From the NCBI RefSeq assembly GCF_003965815.1, contig NZ_RXOE01000006.1, positions 62,001-126,000 on the forward strand: a stretch of DNA of 64,000 nt, given 5' to 3'. This document shows positions 40,510-48,794 of the stretch, piece by piece; position 1 is the stretch's first letter; each line of letters begins with the position of its first letter. The DNA is from Variovorax gossypii (GTDB taxonomy: Bacteria > Pseudomonadota > Gammaproteobacteria > Burkholderiales > Burkholderiaceae_C). A program made the position numbers and the translations under genes. The notes under the pieces were generated by a model that had not been told where the DNA came from, ran no database searches, and saw only the letters and a program-made list of their open reading frames with translations.

Positions 40510-41412
40510 ATGACTTCACCCTCCTCCCGCTACCGCTCCGTCTTCGCGCCCGGCCTGTTCGACGGGCAGGTCATCGTCGTCACCGGCGGCGGCTCCGGCA
40601 TCGGCCGCTGCACCGCGCACGAACTCGCCTCTCTGGGCGCGCAGGTGGTGCTGGTCGGCCGCAAGCCCGAGAAGCTCGACACGGTGCGCGCCGAGATCGA
40701 GGCCGCCGACGGCAAGGCTTCCACGCAGGCCTTCGACATCCGCAACGAAGACGCGGTGCGTGCGGCGGTGGCTGCCATCGTTACGGAACACGGCCGCATC
40801 GACGGTCTCGTCAACAACGCGGGCGGCCAGTACATCACGCCGCTGCATGCGATCTCGGCCAAGGGCTGGGAAGCGGTGATCCACACCAACCTCACAGGCG
40901 GCTTCCTGGTCGCGCGCGAGTGCTACCTGCAGAGCATGCAGGCCAATGGCGGCGCCATTGTCAACATCGTGGCCGACATGTGGGGTTCCATGCCCAACAT
41001 GGGCCACAGCGGCGCGGCGCGCGCGGGCATGGTGAGCTTCACCGAGACCGCCGCGCTCGAATGGGCCGCGAGCGGCGTGCGCGTGAACGCGGTGGCGCCG
41101 GGCTACATCGCGTCGAGCGGCATGGACCACTATCCGCCCGAGGCCGGCGACATGCTGCGCGCCATGCGCAAGACCGTGCCCGCGGGCCGCTTCGGCAACG
41201 AGGCCGAGGCCTCCGCCGCCATCGCATTCCTGCTGAGCCCCGCGGCCAGCTTCATCAGCGGCAGCGTGCTGCGTGTGGACGGCGCGCGACCGCAGGTGCG
41301 CATGGGCTGGCCGATGGCGATTCCCGATGCACAGGCGCAGCAGCGCACGGCGGTGAAGCCCTTCGACGGCTTCCATCTGGCGCAGGCGCCGCGCGTGTTC
41401 CAGGACAAGTAG
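40510..41412 (+). CDS. atuG: SDR-family enoyl-CoA reductase-like protein
   Basis: A 300-aa SDR with NAD(P) loop TGGGSGIG (25-32) and NNAGGQY. The usual YxxxK is replaced by SGAAR at residues 167-171 in GHSGAARAGMVSFTETAALEWA, exactly as in PECR-type trans-2-enoyl-CoA reductases and AtuG-like proteins. It may reduce or hydrate a CoA-bound double bond instead of an alcohol. It lies 37 nt after the biotin subunit and 51 nt before the dehydrogenase gene. Confidence 0.76.
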   Translation: MTSPSSRYRSVFAPGLFDGQVIVVTGGGSGIGRCTAHELASLGAQVVLVGRKPEKLDTVRAEIEAADGKASTQAFDIRNEDAVRAAVAAIVTEHGRIDGLVNNAGGQYITPLHAISAKGWEAVIHTNLTGGFLVARECYLQSMQANGGAIVNIVADMWGSMPNMGHSGAARAGMVSFTETAALEWAASGVRVNAVAPGYIASSGMDHYPPEAGDMLRAMRKTVPAGRFGNEAEASAAIAFLLSPAASFISGSVLRVDGARPQVRMGWPMAIPDAQAQQRTAVKPFDGFHLAQAPRVFQDK

Positions 41413-41463
41413 GGACAACGAGAGAACAAGCGAACGAACGAAAGATCGACCGGAGACCAATTC

Positions 41464-42624
41464 ATGCAGTACAGCTACGAACACCTCGAGATCCAGAAGA
41501 CCCTGCGCCGCTTCATCGACGACGAGATCAACCCGCATGTGGACGAATGGGAGGCGGCCGAGATCTTCCCGGCGCACGAGGTCTTCAAGAAGCTCGGCAA
41601 CCTCGGCATGCTCGGCCTGAACAAGCCAGAGGCCTTCGGCGGCGCGGGCCTGGACTATTCGTACGCGATGGCCATGGCCGAGGCGCTGGGCCACATCTCC
41701 TGCGGCGGCGTGCCGATGGCCATCGGCGTGCAGACCGACATGTGCACGCCCGCGCTCGCGCGCTTCGGCAGCGACGAGCTGCGCCGCGAGTTCCTCGCCC
41801 CCGCCATTGCCGGCGACATGGTCGGCTGCATCGGCGTGAGCGAGCCCGGCGCGGGCAGCGACGTGGCAGGCCTGAAGAGCCACGCGCGCAAGGACGGCGG
41901 CGACTACCTCATCAGCGGCCAGAAGATGTGGATCACCAACAGCCTGCAGGCCGACTGGATGTGCATGCTGGTCAACACCAGCGACGGCCCGGTGCACCGC
42001 AACAAGTCGCTCGTCATGGTGCCGATGAACCTGCCGGGCATCGAGAAGGCGAAGAAGATCCGCAAGATCGGCATGGATTCGAGCGACACCGGGCTCATCT
42101 ACTTCGACAACGTGCGCGTGCCGCAGCGCTACCGCATCGGCGAGGAGGGCCAGGGCTTCGTCTACCAGATGCAGCAGTTCCAGGAAGAGCGGCTGTGGGC
42201 CGCGGCGAGTTCGCTGGAGTCGATGGAAGACTGCATCGCGCAGACCATCGAGTGGGCGCAGCAGCGGCAGATGTTCGGCGCCACGCTGGCCGATCAGCAA
42301 TGGGTGCAGTTCAAGCTGGCCGAACTCAAGACAGAGGTTGAAGCGCTGCGCGCGCTCACCTATCGCGCCTGCGACCTGCACGTGAAGGGCGAGGACGTGC
42401 TCGAACTCGCGTCGATGGCCAAGCTCAAGACCGGCCGGCTCACGCGGCAGGTGGCCGACACCTGCCTGCAGTTCTGGGGCGGCATGGGCTTCACGCTGGA
42501 GAACCGCGTGTCGCGGCTGTACCGCGACGGCCGGCTGGGCTCCATCGGCGGCGGCGCCGACGAGGTGATGCTCGGCATCCTCGCGAAGACCATGGGCATC
42601 GCCAAGCGCCCGCCGCGCGGCTGA
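41464..42624 (+). CDS. atuD: Acyl-CoA dehydrogenase, citronellyl-CoA dehydrogenase-like
   Basis: A 386-aa flavoprotein of the acyl-CoA dehydrogenase family. The stretch GGVPMAIGVQTDMCTPALAR and GCIGVSEPGAGSDVAGLKSH are close to the AtuD type that oxidises citronellyl-CoA. FAD contacts and the WITNS segment are intact. It has no signal peptide. Its place after the carboxylase and SDR genes suggests an acyclic isoprenoid or branched acyl-CoA route. It lies 7 nt before a second acyl-CoA dehydrogenase. Confidence 0.8.
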   Translation: MQYSYEHLEIQKTLRRFIDDEINPHVDEWEAAEIFPAHEVFKKLGNLGMLGLNKPEAFGGAGLDYSYAMAMAEALGHISCGGVPMAIGVQTDMCTPALARFGSDELRREFLAPAIAGDMVGCIGVSEPGAGSDVAGLKSHARKDGGDYLISGQKMWITNSLQADWMCMLVNTSDGPVHRNKSLVMVPMNLPGIEKAKKIRKIGMDSSDTGLIYFDNVRVPQRYRIGEEGQGFVYQMQQFQEERLWAAASSLESMEDCIAQTIEWAQQRQMFGATLADQQWVQFKLAELKTEVEALRALTYRACDLHVKGEDVLELASMAKLKTGRLTRQVADTCLQFWGGMGFTLENRVSRLYRDGRLGSIGGGADEVMLGILAKTMGIAKRPPRG

Positions 42625-42631
42625 ACACGGC

Positions 42632-43795
42632 ATGGACGCCGAACTGCAAGCCGACCGCGCTGCGCTCGCCGACACGGTGCGGCGCTTCGCCGAAAGCGAG
42701 ATCGCGCCGCACGTGCAGGCGTGGGACGACGCGGGCGAGTTTCCGCGCGCACTCTATGCGCGAGCCGCCGAACTCGGGCTGCTGGGCCTGGGCTATCCGG
42801 AAGAACTCGGCGGCACGCCCGCCTCGTACTCGCTCAAGCTGCCCGCGTGGATCGCGCTCGCGCGCCATGGCAAGAGCGGCGGCGTGCTCGCGAGCCTGTT
42901 CTCGCACAACATAGGCCTTCCGCCGGTGGTGCTGCATGCCGGCGACGAGGTACGCCGCGAGGTCGTGCCGCCGGTGCTGCGCGGCGAGAAGATCGCGGCG
43001 CTGGCCATCACCGAGCCCGGCGGCGGCTCCGACGTGGCGGCCCTTCGCACGACGGCGCGGCTCGAAGGCGACCACTATGTCGTCAACGGCGAGAAGACCT
43101 TCATCACCTCCGGCATGCGCGCCGACTGGATCACCGTGGCCGTGCGCACCGGCGAGGGGCGCGGCGCCGGCGGCATCTCGATGCTGCTGGTGCCGGGCGA
43201 CACGCCGGGCCTCACGCGCACGCGCCTCTCGAAGATGGGCTGGCTGTGCTCCGACACCGCCACGCTGCACTTCGACAACGTGCGCGCCCCCGCGCGCTAC
43301 CTGCTAGGGAACGAAGGCGAAGGCTTCCGCATGATCATGGGCAACTTCAACGGCGAGCGCATCGGCCTCGCCGCGGGCGCCCTGGGCTTCTCGCAGGCCT
43401 GCTTCGACGAAGCCCTGGCCTGGGCGCGCGAGCGCAAGACTTTCGGCGCCGCGCTCGTCGAGCACCAGGCGGTGCGCCACAAGCTGGTCGACATGCAGAT
43501 GCGCATCGCTTCCACCGAGGCGTGGATCGAGGCGGTGTCGGCCGAGGGCGACGCGCTCGAGGCGGCCGGGCGCCACAACGCGCCCGAATGGGTCGCGCAG
43601 ATCTGCATGCTGAAGAACCACGCCACGCAGACCATGCAGTTCTGCGCCGACCAGGCGGTGCAGATCCTCGGCGGCATGGGCTTCATGCGAGGCACGGTGA
43701 GCGAACGCGTCTACCGCGAGGTCAAGGTGATGATGATCGGCGGCGGGGCCGAGGAGATCATGAAGGAGCTGGCGGCCCGGCAGATGGGCTGGTAG
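42632..43795 (+). CDS. Acyl-CoA dehydrogenase
   Basis: A 387-aa acyl-CoA dehydrogenase starting MDAELQADRAALADTVRRFA. It has the substrate-flavin motif ALAITEPGGGSDVAALRTTA and the C-terminal region QILGGMGFMRGTVSERVYRE with GGGAEEIMKELAARQ. Its exact acyl substrate is unknown; together with the preceding gene it would give the operon two dehydrogenases for different steps of branched acyl-CoA breakdown. The operon probably ends here; a 7-bp hairpin follows at 43800-43820. Confidence 0.84.
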   Translation: MDAELQADRAALADTVRRFAESEIAPHVQAWDDAGEFPRALYARAAELGLLGLGYPEELGGTPASYSLKLPAWIALARHGKSGGVLASLFSHNIGLPPVVLHAGDEVRREVVPPVLRGEKIAALAITEPGGGSDVAALRTTARLEGDHYVVNGEKTFITSGMRADWITVAVRTGEGRGAGGISMLLVPGDTPGLTRTRLSKMGWLCSDTATLHFDNVRAPARYLLGNEGEGFRMIMGNFNGERIGLAAGALGFSQACFDEALAWARERKTFGAALVEHQAVRHKLVDMQMRIASTEAWIEAVSAEGDALEAAGRHNAPEWVAQICMLKNHATQTMQFCADQAVQILGGMGFMRGTVSERVYREVKVMMIGGGAEEIMKELAARQMGW

Positions 43796-43799
43796 GCGC

Positions 43800-43820
43800 C
43801 GCGCGGAACGCCGCCGCGCG
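43800..43820 (+). terminator. Candidate hairpin at the end of the Atu-like operon
   Basis: CGCGCGG/CCGCGCG forms a 7-bp stem with a 7-nt loop, directly after the dehydrogenase stop. Without a U-run it is at best a weak terminator. Confidence 0.35.
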
Positions 43821-43868
43821 CCAGGTGTCCAACCATCCAGCGCTTTCGCTGGGTCGCAGGAGACCGTC

Positions 43869-44627
43869 ATGCTCTCTCTCACCTCAGTCACCGGCGCCGT
43901 CATCGTGGTCCTGCTGGCGGTGCTGCTCTTTTCCGCGATCTGGATCTTCCGGGAGTACGAACGCGGTGTCGTCTTCACCCTCGGCCGCTTTTCGCGCGTC
44001 TCGGGGCCAGGCCTGGTGCTCGTGATTCCGGCCATCCAGCAGGTGGTGCGCGTGGATCTGCGCACCGTGGTGCTCGAAGTACCCACCCAGGACGTGATCT
44101 CGCGCGACAACGTGTCGGTGAAGGTCAGCGCGGTCGTCTACTTCCGCATCATCGACGCCGAGAAGGCCATCATCCAGGTCAAGGACTTCTTCAACGCCAC
44201 CAGCCAGCTGGCGCAGACCACCCTGCGCTCGGTGCTCGGCAAGCACCAGCTCGACGACATGCTGGCGGAGCGCGAGCAACTGAACCTCGACGTGCGCGAG
44301 TCGCTGGACGTGCAGACGGCCTCGTGGGGCATCAAGGTGTCGAACGTGGAGATCAAGCAGATCGACCTCACCGAATCGATGGTGCGCGCCATCGCGCGGC
44401 AGGCCGAGGCGGAACGCGAACGGCGCGCCAAGGTGATCCACGCCGAGGGCGAGCTGCAGGCGTCCGAGAAGCTCTCGCAGGCCGCGCGCGTGCTGGCGCA
44501 GGAGCCGCAGGCGATCCAGCTGCGCTACCTGGAAACGCTCACCGTCATCGGCGCCGACAAGAACACCACCATCGTGTTCCCGCTGCCGGTGGACCTGCTG
44601 GCGAGATTCCTGGCCAAGCCCGCCTGA
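43869..44627 (+). CDS. Slipin (stomatin-like SPFH) protein
   Basis: A 252-aa stomatin/slipin. An N-terminal transmembrane helix (LTSVTGAVIVVLLAVLLFSA) is followed by the SPFH domain (REYERGVVFTLGRFSRVSGP, then VVLEVPTQDVISRDNVSVKV). A coiled segment (AIARQAEAERERRAKVIHAE) completes the fold. It organises membrane microdomains. Many bacterial slipins sit beside an nfeD gene, which is missing here. RBS is a weak GGAG upstream. Confidence 0.87.
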   Translation: MLSLTSVTGAVIVVLLAVLLFSAIWIFREYERGVVFTLGRFSRVSGPGLVLVIPAIQQVVRVDLRTVVLEVPTQDVISRDNVSVKVSAVVYFRIIDAEKAIIQVKDFFNATSQLAQTTLRSVLGKHQLDDMLAEREQLNLDVRESLDVQTASWGIKVSNVEIKQIDLTESMVRAIARQAEAERERRAKVIHAEGELQASEKLSQAARVLAQEPQAIQLRYLETLTVIGADKNTTIVFPLPVDLLARFLAKPA

Positions 44628-44749
44628 CGACGCGAAAGCGGAAAACTGTTCTTCACCGGCGCCGGGCGCGGCGTCTGGTGTTTCGCGCGCGGCGTGCCTA
44701 CGATCGACCGCACGACTTTCGCTCCTTCATTTCCAGACAAGCCCGATCC

Positions 44750-45052
44750 ATGTTCAAGCACATCGTGATGTGGAACCTGCGCGCCGATTCGCCGGCGCAG
44801 AAACAGCAGGCCACGCAGCTGCTCAAGCACAAGTTCGAATCGCTGCGCGGCCAGATCCCGGGCCTGCTGCACATGGAAGTGGGCATCGACTCGAGCCGCG
44901 TGGACTACGCCTGCGACGTGGTGCTCTACAGCGAGTTCGACAGTCAGGCCTCGCTGGACGGCTATGCCACGCATCCGGCGCACCTTCGCGTGCGGGAGGA
45001 GCTGGGCGACCTGCGGATCGCGCGGCATCAGGTGGATTACGCGGCCGACTGA
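44750..45052 (+). CDS. Dabb-family stress-responsive protein
   Basis: A 100-aa alpha-beta barrel dimer protein starting MFKHIVMWNLRADSPAQKQQ with the Dabb features IVMWNL, QIPGLLHMEVGIDSS and SEFDSQASLDGYATHPAHLR. It may bind or transform a small aromatic or quinone ligand. It converges on the LysR gene, whose coding region overlaps its 3' end by 16 nt. Function in this strain is unknown. Confidence 0.85.
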   Translation: MFKHIVMWNLRADSPAQKQQATQLLKHKFESLRGQIPGLLHMEVGIDSSRVDYACDVVLYSEFDSQASLDGYATHPAHLRVREELGDLRIARHQVDYAAD

Positions 45053-45966
45053 TCGGCCCCCGCCTGCGCGAGCCCGACGCAGAACTCCCGCACCAGACGC
45101 AACGCAGGCGCTTCGGTCCGGCCTTCCAGCGTCACGAAGGCGAACTGCGCGCTGAGCCCCGCCGCGGGCTCCACCTTCAACTCGGCCAGATCGCCGTTGT
45201 CCTGCAGCGCACGGGTGGCCGCGAGCACTCCCAGGAAGATCGCATCGGTGCCGCGCACGGCCTCGATCAACGCGCCGATGTCTTCCGACGACACATGCAG
45301 CCAGCGCTGCGGACTCGCGTCGCTGCCGTAGCGCTCCACCAGGATGCGCGCCACGTCGTCGCTGACCATCGTCGAGACCACCGGATAGCGCACCAGCTCG
45401 TCGAAGCGAACCGGCTTGCCGCGGCGCGACGCCAGCAACGGATGGCCGCGCCGGCAGACGAAGCCCGAGCGCAGTGTCGGCAGCACGTCGATGTGCAGGT
45501 CTTCGCGCGGCGACACCGCCCGGTATGTCAGCACCAGTGCATCGAGCGTGCGCGCTCGCAGCGCCGCCAGCTGCAGTTCGGGCCCGCCGCCATGCAGCTG
45601 CAGGCCCACGCGCGGATGGTTTCTCAGCATGTGGATCAGCAGCGGCGACGAGAACAACGCCCCGGGCGCCGCACCGAGCCCCAGCCGCACCACGCCTGCC
45701 TGCCCATCGGCCAGCAGCGCGGCGGCGCGCTTGAGCTCGTGCGTTTCCATCGAGATGCGCTTGGCGCGCGCCAGCACCATCGCGCCGAACGGCGTGAGTT
45801 CGTTGCGCTTGCCGACACGGTCGACGAGCTGCATGCCGAGCTCCTGCTCGAGCATCTGGATGCTGCGGCTGAGCGCCGGCTGCGTCAGGTGCACTTTCTC
45901 GGATGCGCGGCTGAAGGAGCCGGTTTCGGCGAGTGCGAGCAGGTGGTCGAGTTGCTGGAGGTTCAT
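45037..45966 (-). CDS. LysR-family transcriptional regulator
   Basis: A 309-aa LysR protein starting MNLQQLDHLLALAETGSFSR with a helix-turn-helix SRASEKVHLTQPALSRSIQM and a C-terminal effector domain. The ATG at 45966 matches the family start and drops an upstream extension. It is divergent from a Bug gene with 124 bp between, and a T-N11-A dyad is found in that gap, so it likely controls the Bug/esterase/peptidase group. Its stop lies inside the 3' end of the Dabb gene. Confidence 0.9.
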   Translation of the reverse strand: MNLQQLDHLLALAETGSFSRASEKVHLTQPALSRSIQMLEQELGMQLVDRVGKRNELTPFGAMVLARAKRISMETHELKRAAALLADGQAGVVRLGLGAAPGALFSSPLLIHMLRNHPRVGLQLHGGGPELQLAALRARTLDALVLTYRAVSPREDLHIDVLPTLRSGFVCRRGHPLLASRRGKPVRFDELVRYPVVSTMVSDDVARILVERYGSDASPQRWLHVSSEDIGALIEAVRGTDAIFLGVLAATRALQDNGDLAELKVEPAAGLSAQFAFVTLEGRTEAPALRLVREFCVGLAQAGADQSAA

Positions 45967-45989
45967 GGCGGGCCGTCCGTTGTCACATG

Positions 45990-46006
45990 CATGAGGTCTG
46001 CTCATG
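45990..46006. promoter_or_regulatory. LysR box, T-N11-A dyad
   Basis: CATGAG and CTCATG form a 6-bp inverted repeat around GTCTG (45990-46006). T45992 and A46004 give the T-N11-A spacing. It lies between the divergent LysR and Bug genes. Confidence 0.6.
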
Positions 46007-46090
46007 GTAATGACAAAAACAATGCATTGGACAGATAGAAGCCCGATTCCTAGCATCCATCGCGTACTACTTTGGACCAAGGAATTCCCC

Positions 46091-47077
46091 ATGAAGCGGT
46101 TCGGTCGATGGCTCTGCGCGCTGGCTTTTCTAGGCTGCGGTGCCGCAGCGATGGCGCAGGCGCCCTACCCCTCGAAGGTCGTCACGATGATGGTTCCCTA
46201 CCCGGCGGGCGCGGCGAGCGACTTCACCGCACGGGCGCTGAACGACCTGGTCGGCAAGGAGCTCGGCGGACAGGTGATCGTCGAGAACATCGGCGGTGCG
46301 ACCGGCGCCATCGCCGCAGCCAAGGTGCTGGCGGCGCCGGCCGACGGTCACTACCTGTTCCAGGGCTCGCCCAACGAGCTGATCCTTTCGGGGCTGGTCA
46401 ACAAGAGCACGCGCTACAAGCCCGAGGACTTCCAGTGGATCGCACCGGTGGCCACCTCGCCGCTGGTGCTGGTGGTCAACAGCCAGCTGCCGGCCCATTC
46501 GCTCGACGAGTTCGTGGCACTGGCGCGCTCGCGCAAGGACGCGCCGCTGAGCTACGGCACTCCGGGCCCGGGCACGCTCTACCACCTGCTGGGCGAACTC
46601 TTCACCAGGCGCACGGGCGCACCCGTCACGCACGTGCCCTACAAGGGCGGCGCGCCCATCATCCAGGACCTGATCGGCGGGCAGATCGACTTCGCCTTCA
46701 TGCCCTACCAGGCCTTCTATGCCGACTACGTGAAGCAGGGACGCCTGCGCGTGATCGGCTCGCTGTCGCCGGGCAGGCGGCTGCCCGCGCCCTTCGACAC
46801 GCTGCAGACCAGCGCGCAGAGCAAGGACATGAAGGACTTCGACTTCGGCATCTGGACCTCCTACATGGTGCGCAAGGGCACGCCGCGGCCCGTGGCCGAG
46901 CGGCTCAACGCCGCGATCGCCGCCGCGCTGAAGAACCCGCAGGCGCGCGCGCAGCTGGAATCGCAGGCCAAGACCGTCTTCGAGCCGATGAGCCTCGAGG
47001 CAGGCGAGAAGTTCTATGCGGCCGAGATCGCGCGCTACCGCGACCTCGTCAAGACCATCGGCTACGAGTCGCCCTGA
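46091..47077 (+). CDS. Bug/TctC-family periplasmic solute-binding protein
   Basis: A 328-aa Bug receptor starting MKRFGRWLCALAFLGCGAAA with a signal peptide cleaved near AMAQA, then YPSKVVTMMVPYPAGAASDF. It has the family pattern VIVENIGGATGAIAAAKVLA and SYGTPGPGTLYHLLGELFTR. It heads a rightward group with an esterase and an M20 peptidase and is divergent from its LysR regulator. The bound compound may be an ester or amide product that these hydrolases release (inferred). Confidence 0.87.
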   Translation: MKRFGRWLCALAFLGCGAAAMAQAPYPSKVVTMMVPYPAGAASDFTARALNDLVGKELGGQVIVENIGGATGAIAAAKVLAAPADGHYLFQGSPNELILSGLVNKSTRYKPEDFQWIAPVATSPLVLVVNSQLPAHSLDEFVALARSRKDAPLSYGTPGPGTLYHLLGELFTRRTGAPVTHVPYKGGAPIIQDLIGGQIDFAFMPYQAFYADYVKQGRLRVIGSLSPGRRLPAPFDTLQTSAQSKDMKDFDFGIWTSYMVRKGTPRPVAERLNAAIAAALKNPQARAQLESQAKTVFEPMSLEAGEKFYAAEIARYRDLVKTIGYESP

Positions 47078-47110
47078 GCCGCGATCCATTCCAAGACAAG
47101 AGGTGCATCC

Positions 47111-48787
47111 ATGAAGACGAGACAAATCAACGGCCTGGCGCTGACGATCGCGCTGTCGCTCTCGGCGTGCGGCGGTGGCGGCAGCGGCGCGGGGTTCGGC
47201 GGCGGCGTCGCGCTGCCGCCGGCCGCAAGCCCTGCACCGGTGGCACCCGCACCTGCGCAGGACGACCTCACGGTCGCGGTCACCACCGAAGGAAAGGTCG
47301 CTGGCAATGCGGGTGACGGCATCGTGTCGTTCCTCGGCATTCCCTACGCACAGCCGCCGGTGGGCGCACTGCGCTGGGCACCGCCGCAACCGCCGGCCGC
47401 CCGCGCGGCGACGTTGCAGGCCAAGGCCTTCGGCAGCGCATGTCCGCAGGCGCCCGGCGCAGTGTCGTCGCCGATCGCCGAAGACTGTCTCTACCTGAAC
47501 GTGTGGAAACCGGCGGGAACCAAGGCCGGCGACAAGCTGCCGGTGATCTTCTACATCCACGGCGGCGCGTTCACGCTGGGTTCGGGAGAGATGGGCCCGA
47601 GCCCGCTGGCGAGCCGCGGCGTGGTGGTCGTCAGCATCAACTACCGGCTCGGCGCGCTCGGCTATCTCGCGAACAAGGCGCTGCGTGCGGCCAACAAGGA
47701 CGGCAGCCTCGGCAACTTCGCCGTGATGGACCAGCTTGCCGCGCTCGGCTGGGTGCAGAGGAACATCGCGGCCTTCGGCGGCGACGCGGGCAACGTCACG
47801 CTGTGGGGCACCTCGGCGGGCGCGACGCAGAGCTTCTCGCTGCTGCAGTCGCCGAAGGCCAGGGGGCTGTTCCAGCGCGCGGTGATGCAGAGCGGCGGCG
47901 CGGCCGAGTATTCGAATCCCGGCATGGACACCTCGCTGGCGGTGGGAGACACCGCCGTGCAGAACCTCGGGTGCGGCGGTGCCACCGACGTGGTGGCCTG
48001 CCTGCGCGCGCTGCCGGTATCCGCGCTGCTCGCGCAGGGCGGACTCAAGTGGCGGCCCACCGTGGACGCGCAGGTCATCACCCAGGTGCCCGCGCGCGCA
48101 TTCGCGACCGGCAACTTCAACCAGGTGCCCGTGATGATCGGCGGCGTGCACGACGAGGGCACGCTGTTCGTCGACACGAAGCTGAGCGCAGCCTACTACC
48201 CGCTGTACCTGCGCGGGCTCGCGCCGGCCGGCTACGACACCACGGCCATCGAGGCGGCCTATCCGATCGGCAACTACGCCGTGCCGGCGCAAGGCATCGC
48301 ACGGGCCATCGGCGACGCGATGTACGCCTGCGGCAACAGCGCGCGGCGCGATGCGCTCGCGGCGTGGGTGCCGGTGTACGGCTGGGAGATGACCGATCCG
48401 CAGCTGTCGTTTCCATCGAGCCCCACGGCCTTCTACTACGGCACGGCACACGGCATGGACAGCTACTACCTGACCGGCACGGTCGACTCGCTGCCCACCT
48501 ACCCCTACTTCGATCAGAGCAGCACCACGCCCGACGCGGCCACCACGGCGCAGCGCAAGGCGCTGTCGACGCAGATGGTCGCGTACCTCCTCAACTTCGC
48601 AAAGAACGGCGACCCGAACGGCGACGGCCGCAACGTCGCGACGCGCTGGCCGCGCTCCATGGGCCCTTCGGACCGGGCGCTGATGGAGTTCACCTACCCG
48701 GCCATCAAGACATCGAGCAACGCGTTCGAGCACGCCCACAAATGCGACACGCTCTGGGGACCCGACGTGTTCCCGCCGATGTACTGA
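47111..48787 (+). CDS. Type-B carboxylesterase lipoprotein
   Basis: A 558-aa carboxylesterase (COesterase family) with a lipoprotein signal (MKTRQINGLALTIALSLSA followed by CGGGGSG). The nucleophile motif is GTSAG in NVTLWGTSAGATQSFSLLQ. The oxyanion region is IYIHGGAFTLGSGEMG-like, and the usual Glu and His of the triad lie downstream (the His perhaps in the GTAHGMDSY stretch). It hydrolyses esters outside the cytoplasm. The AT/GC content and strand match its neighbours. It sits 33 nt after the Bug gene and 7 nt before the M20 gene. Confidence 0.85.
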   Translation: MKTRQINGLALTIALSLSACGGGGSGAGFGGGVALPPAASPAPVAPAPAQDDLTVAVTTEGKVAGNAGDGIVSFLGIPYAQPPVGALRWAPPQPPAARAATLQAKAFGSACPQAPGAVSSPIAEDCLYLNVWKPAGTKAGDKLPVIFYIHGGAFTLGSGEMGPSPLASRGVVVVSINYRLGALGYLANKALRAANKDGSLGNFAVMDQLAALGWVQRNIAAFGGDAGNVTLWGTSAGATQSFSLLQSPKARGLFQRAVMQSGGAAEYSNPGMDTSLAVGDTAVQNLGCGGATDVVACLRALPVSALLAQGGLKWRPTVDAQVITQVPARAFATGNFNQVPVMIGGVHDEGTLFVDTKLSAAYYPLYLRGLAPAGYDTTAIEAAYPIGNYAVPAQGIARAIGDAMYACGNSARRDALAAWVPVYGWEMTDPQLSFPSSPTAFYYGTAHGMDSYYLTGTVDSLPTYPYFDQSSTTPDAATTAQRKALSTQMVAYLLNFAKNGDPNGDGRNVATRWPRSMGPSDRALMEFTYPAIKTSSNAFEHAHKCDTLWGPDVFPPMY

Positions 48788-48794
48788 CCGAAGA

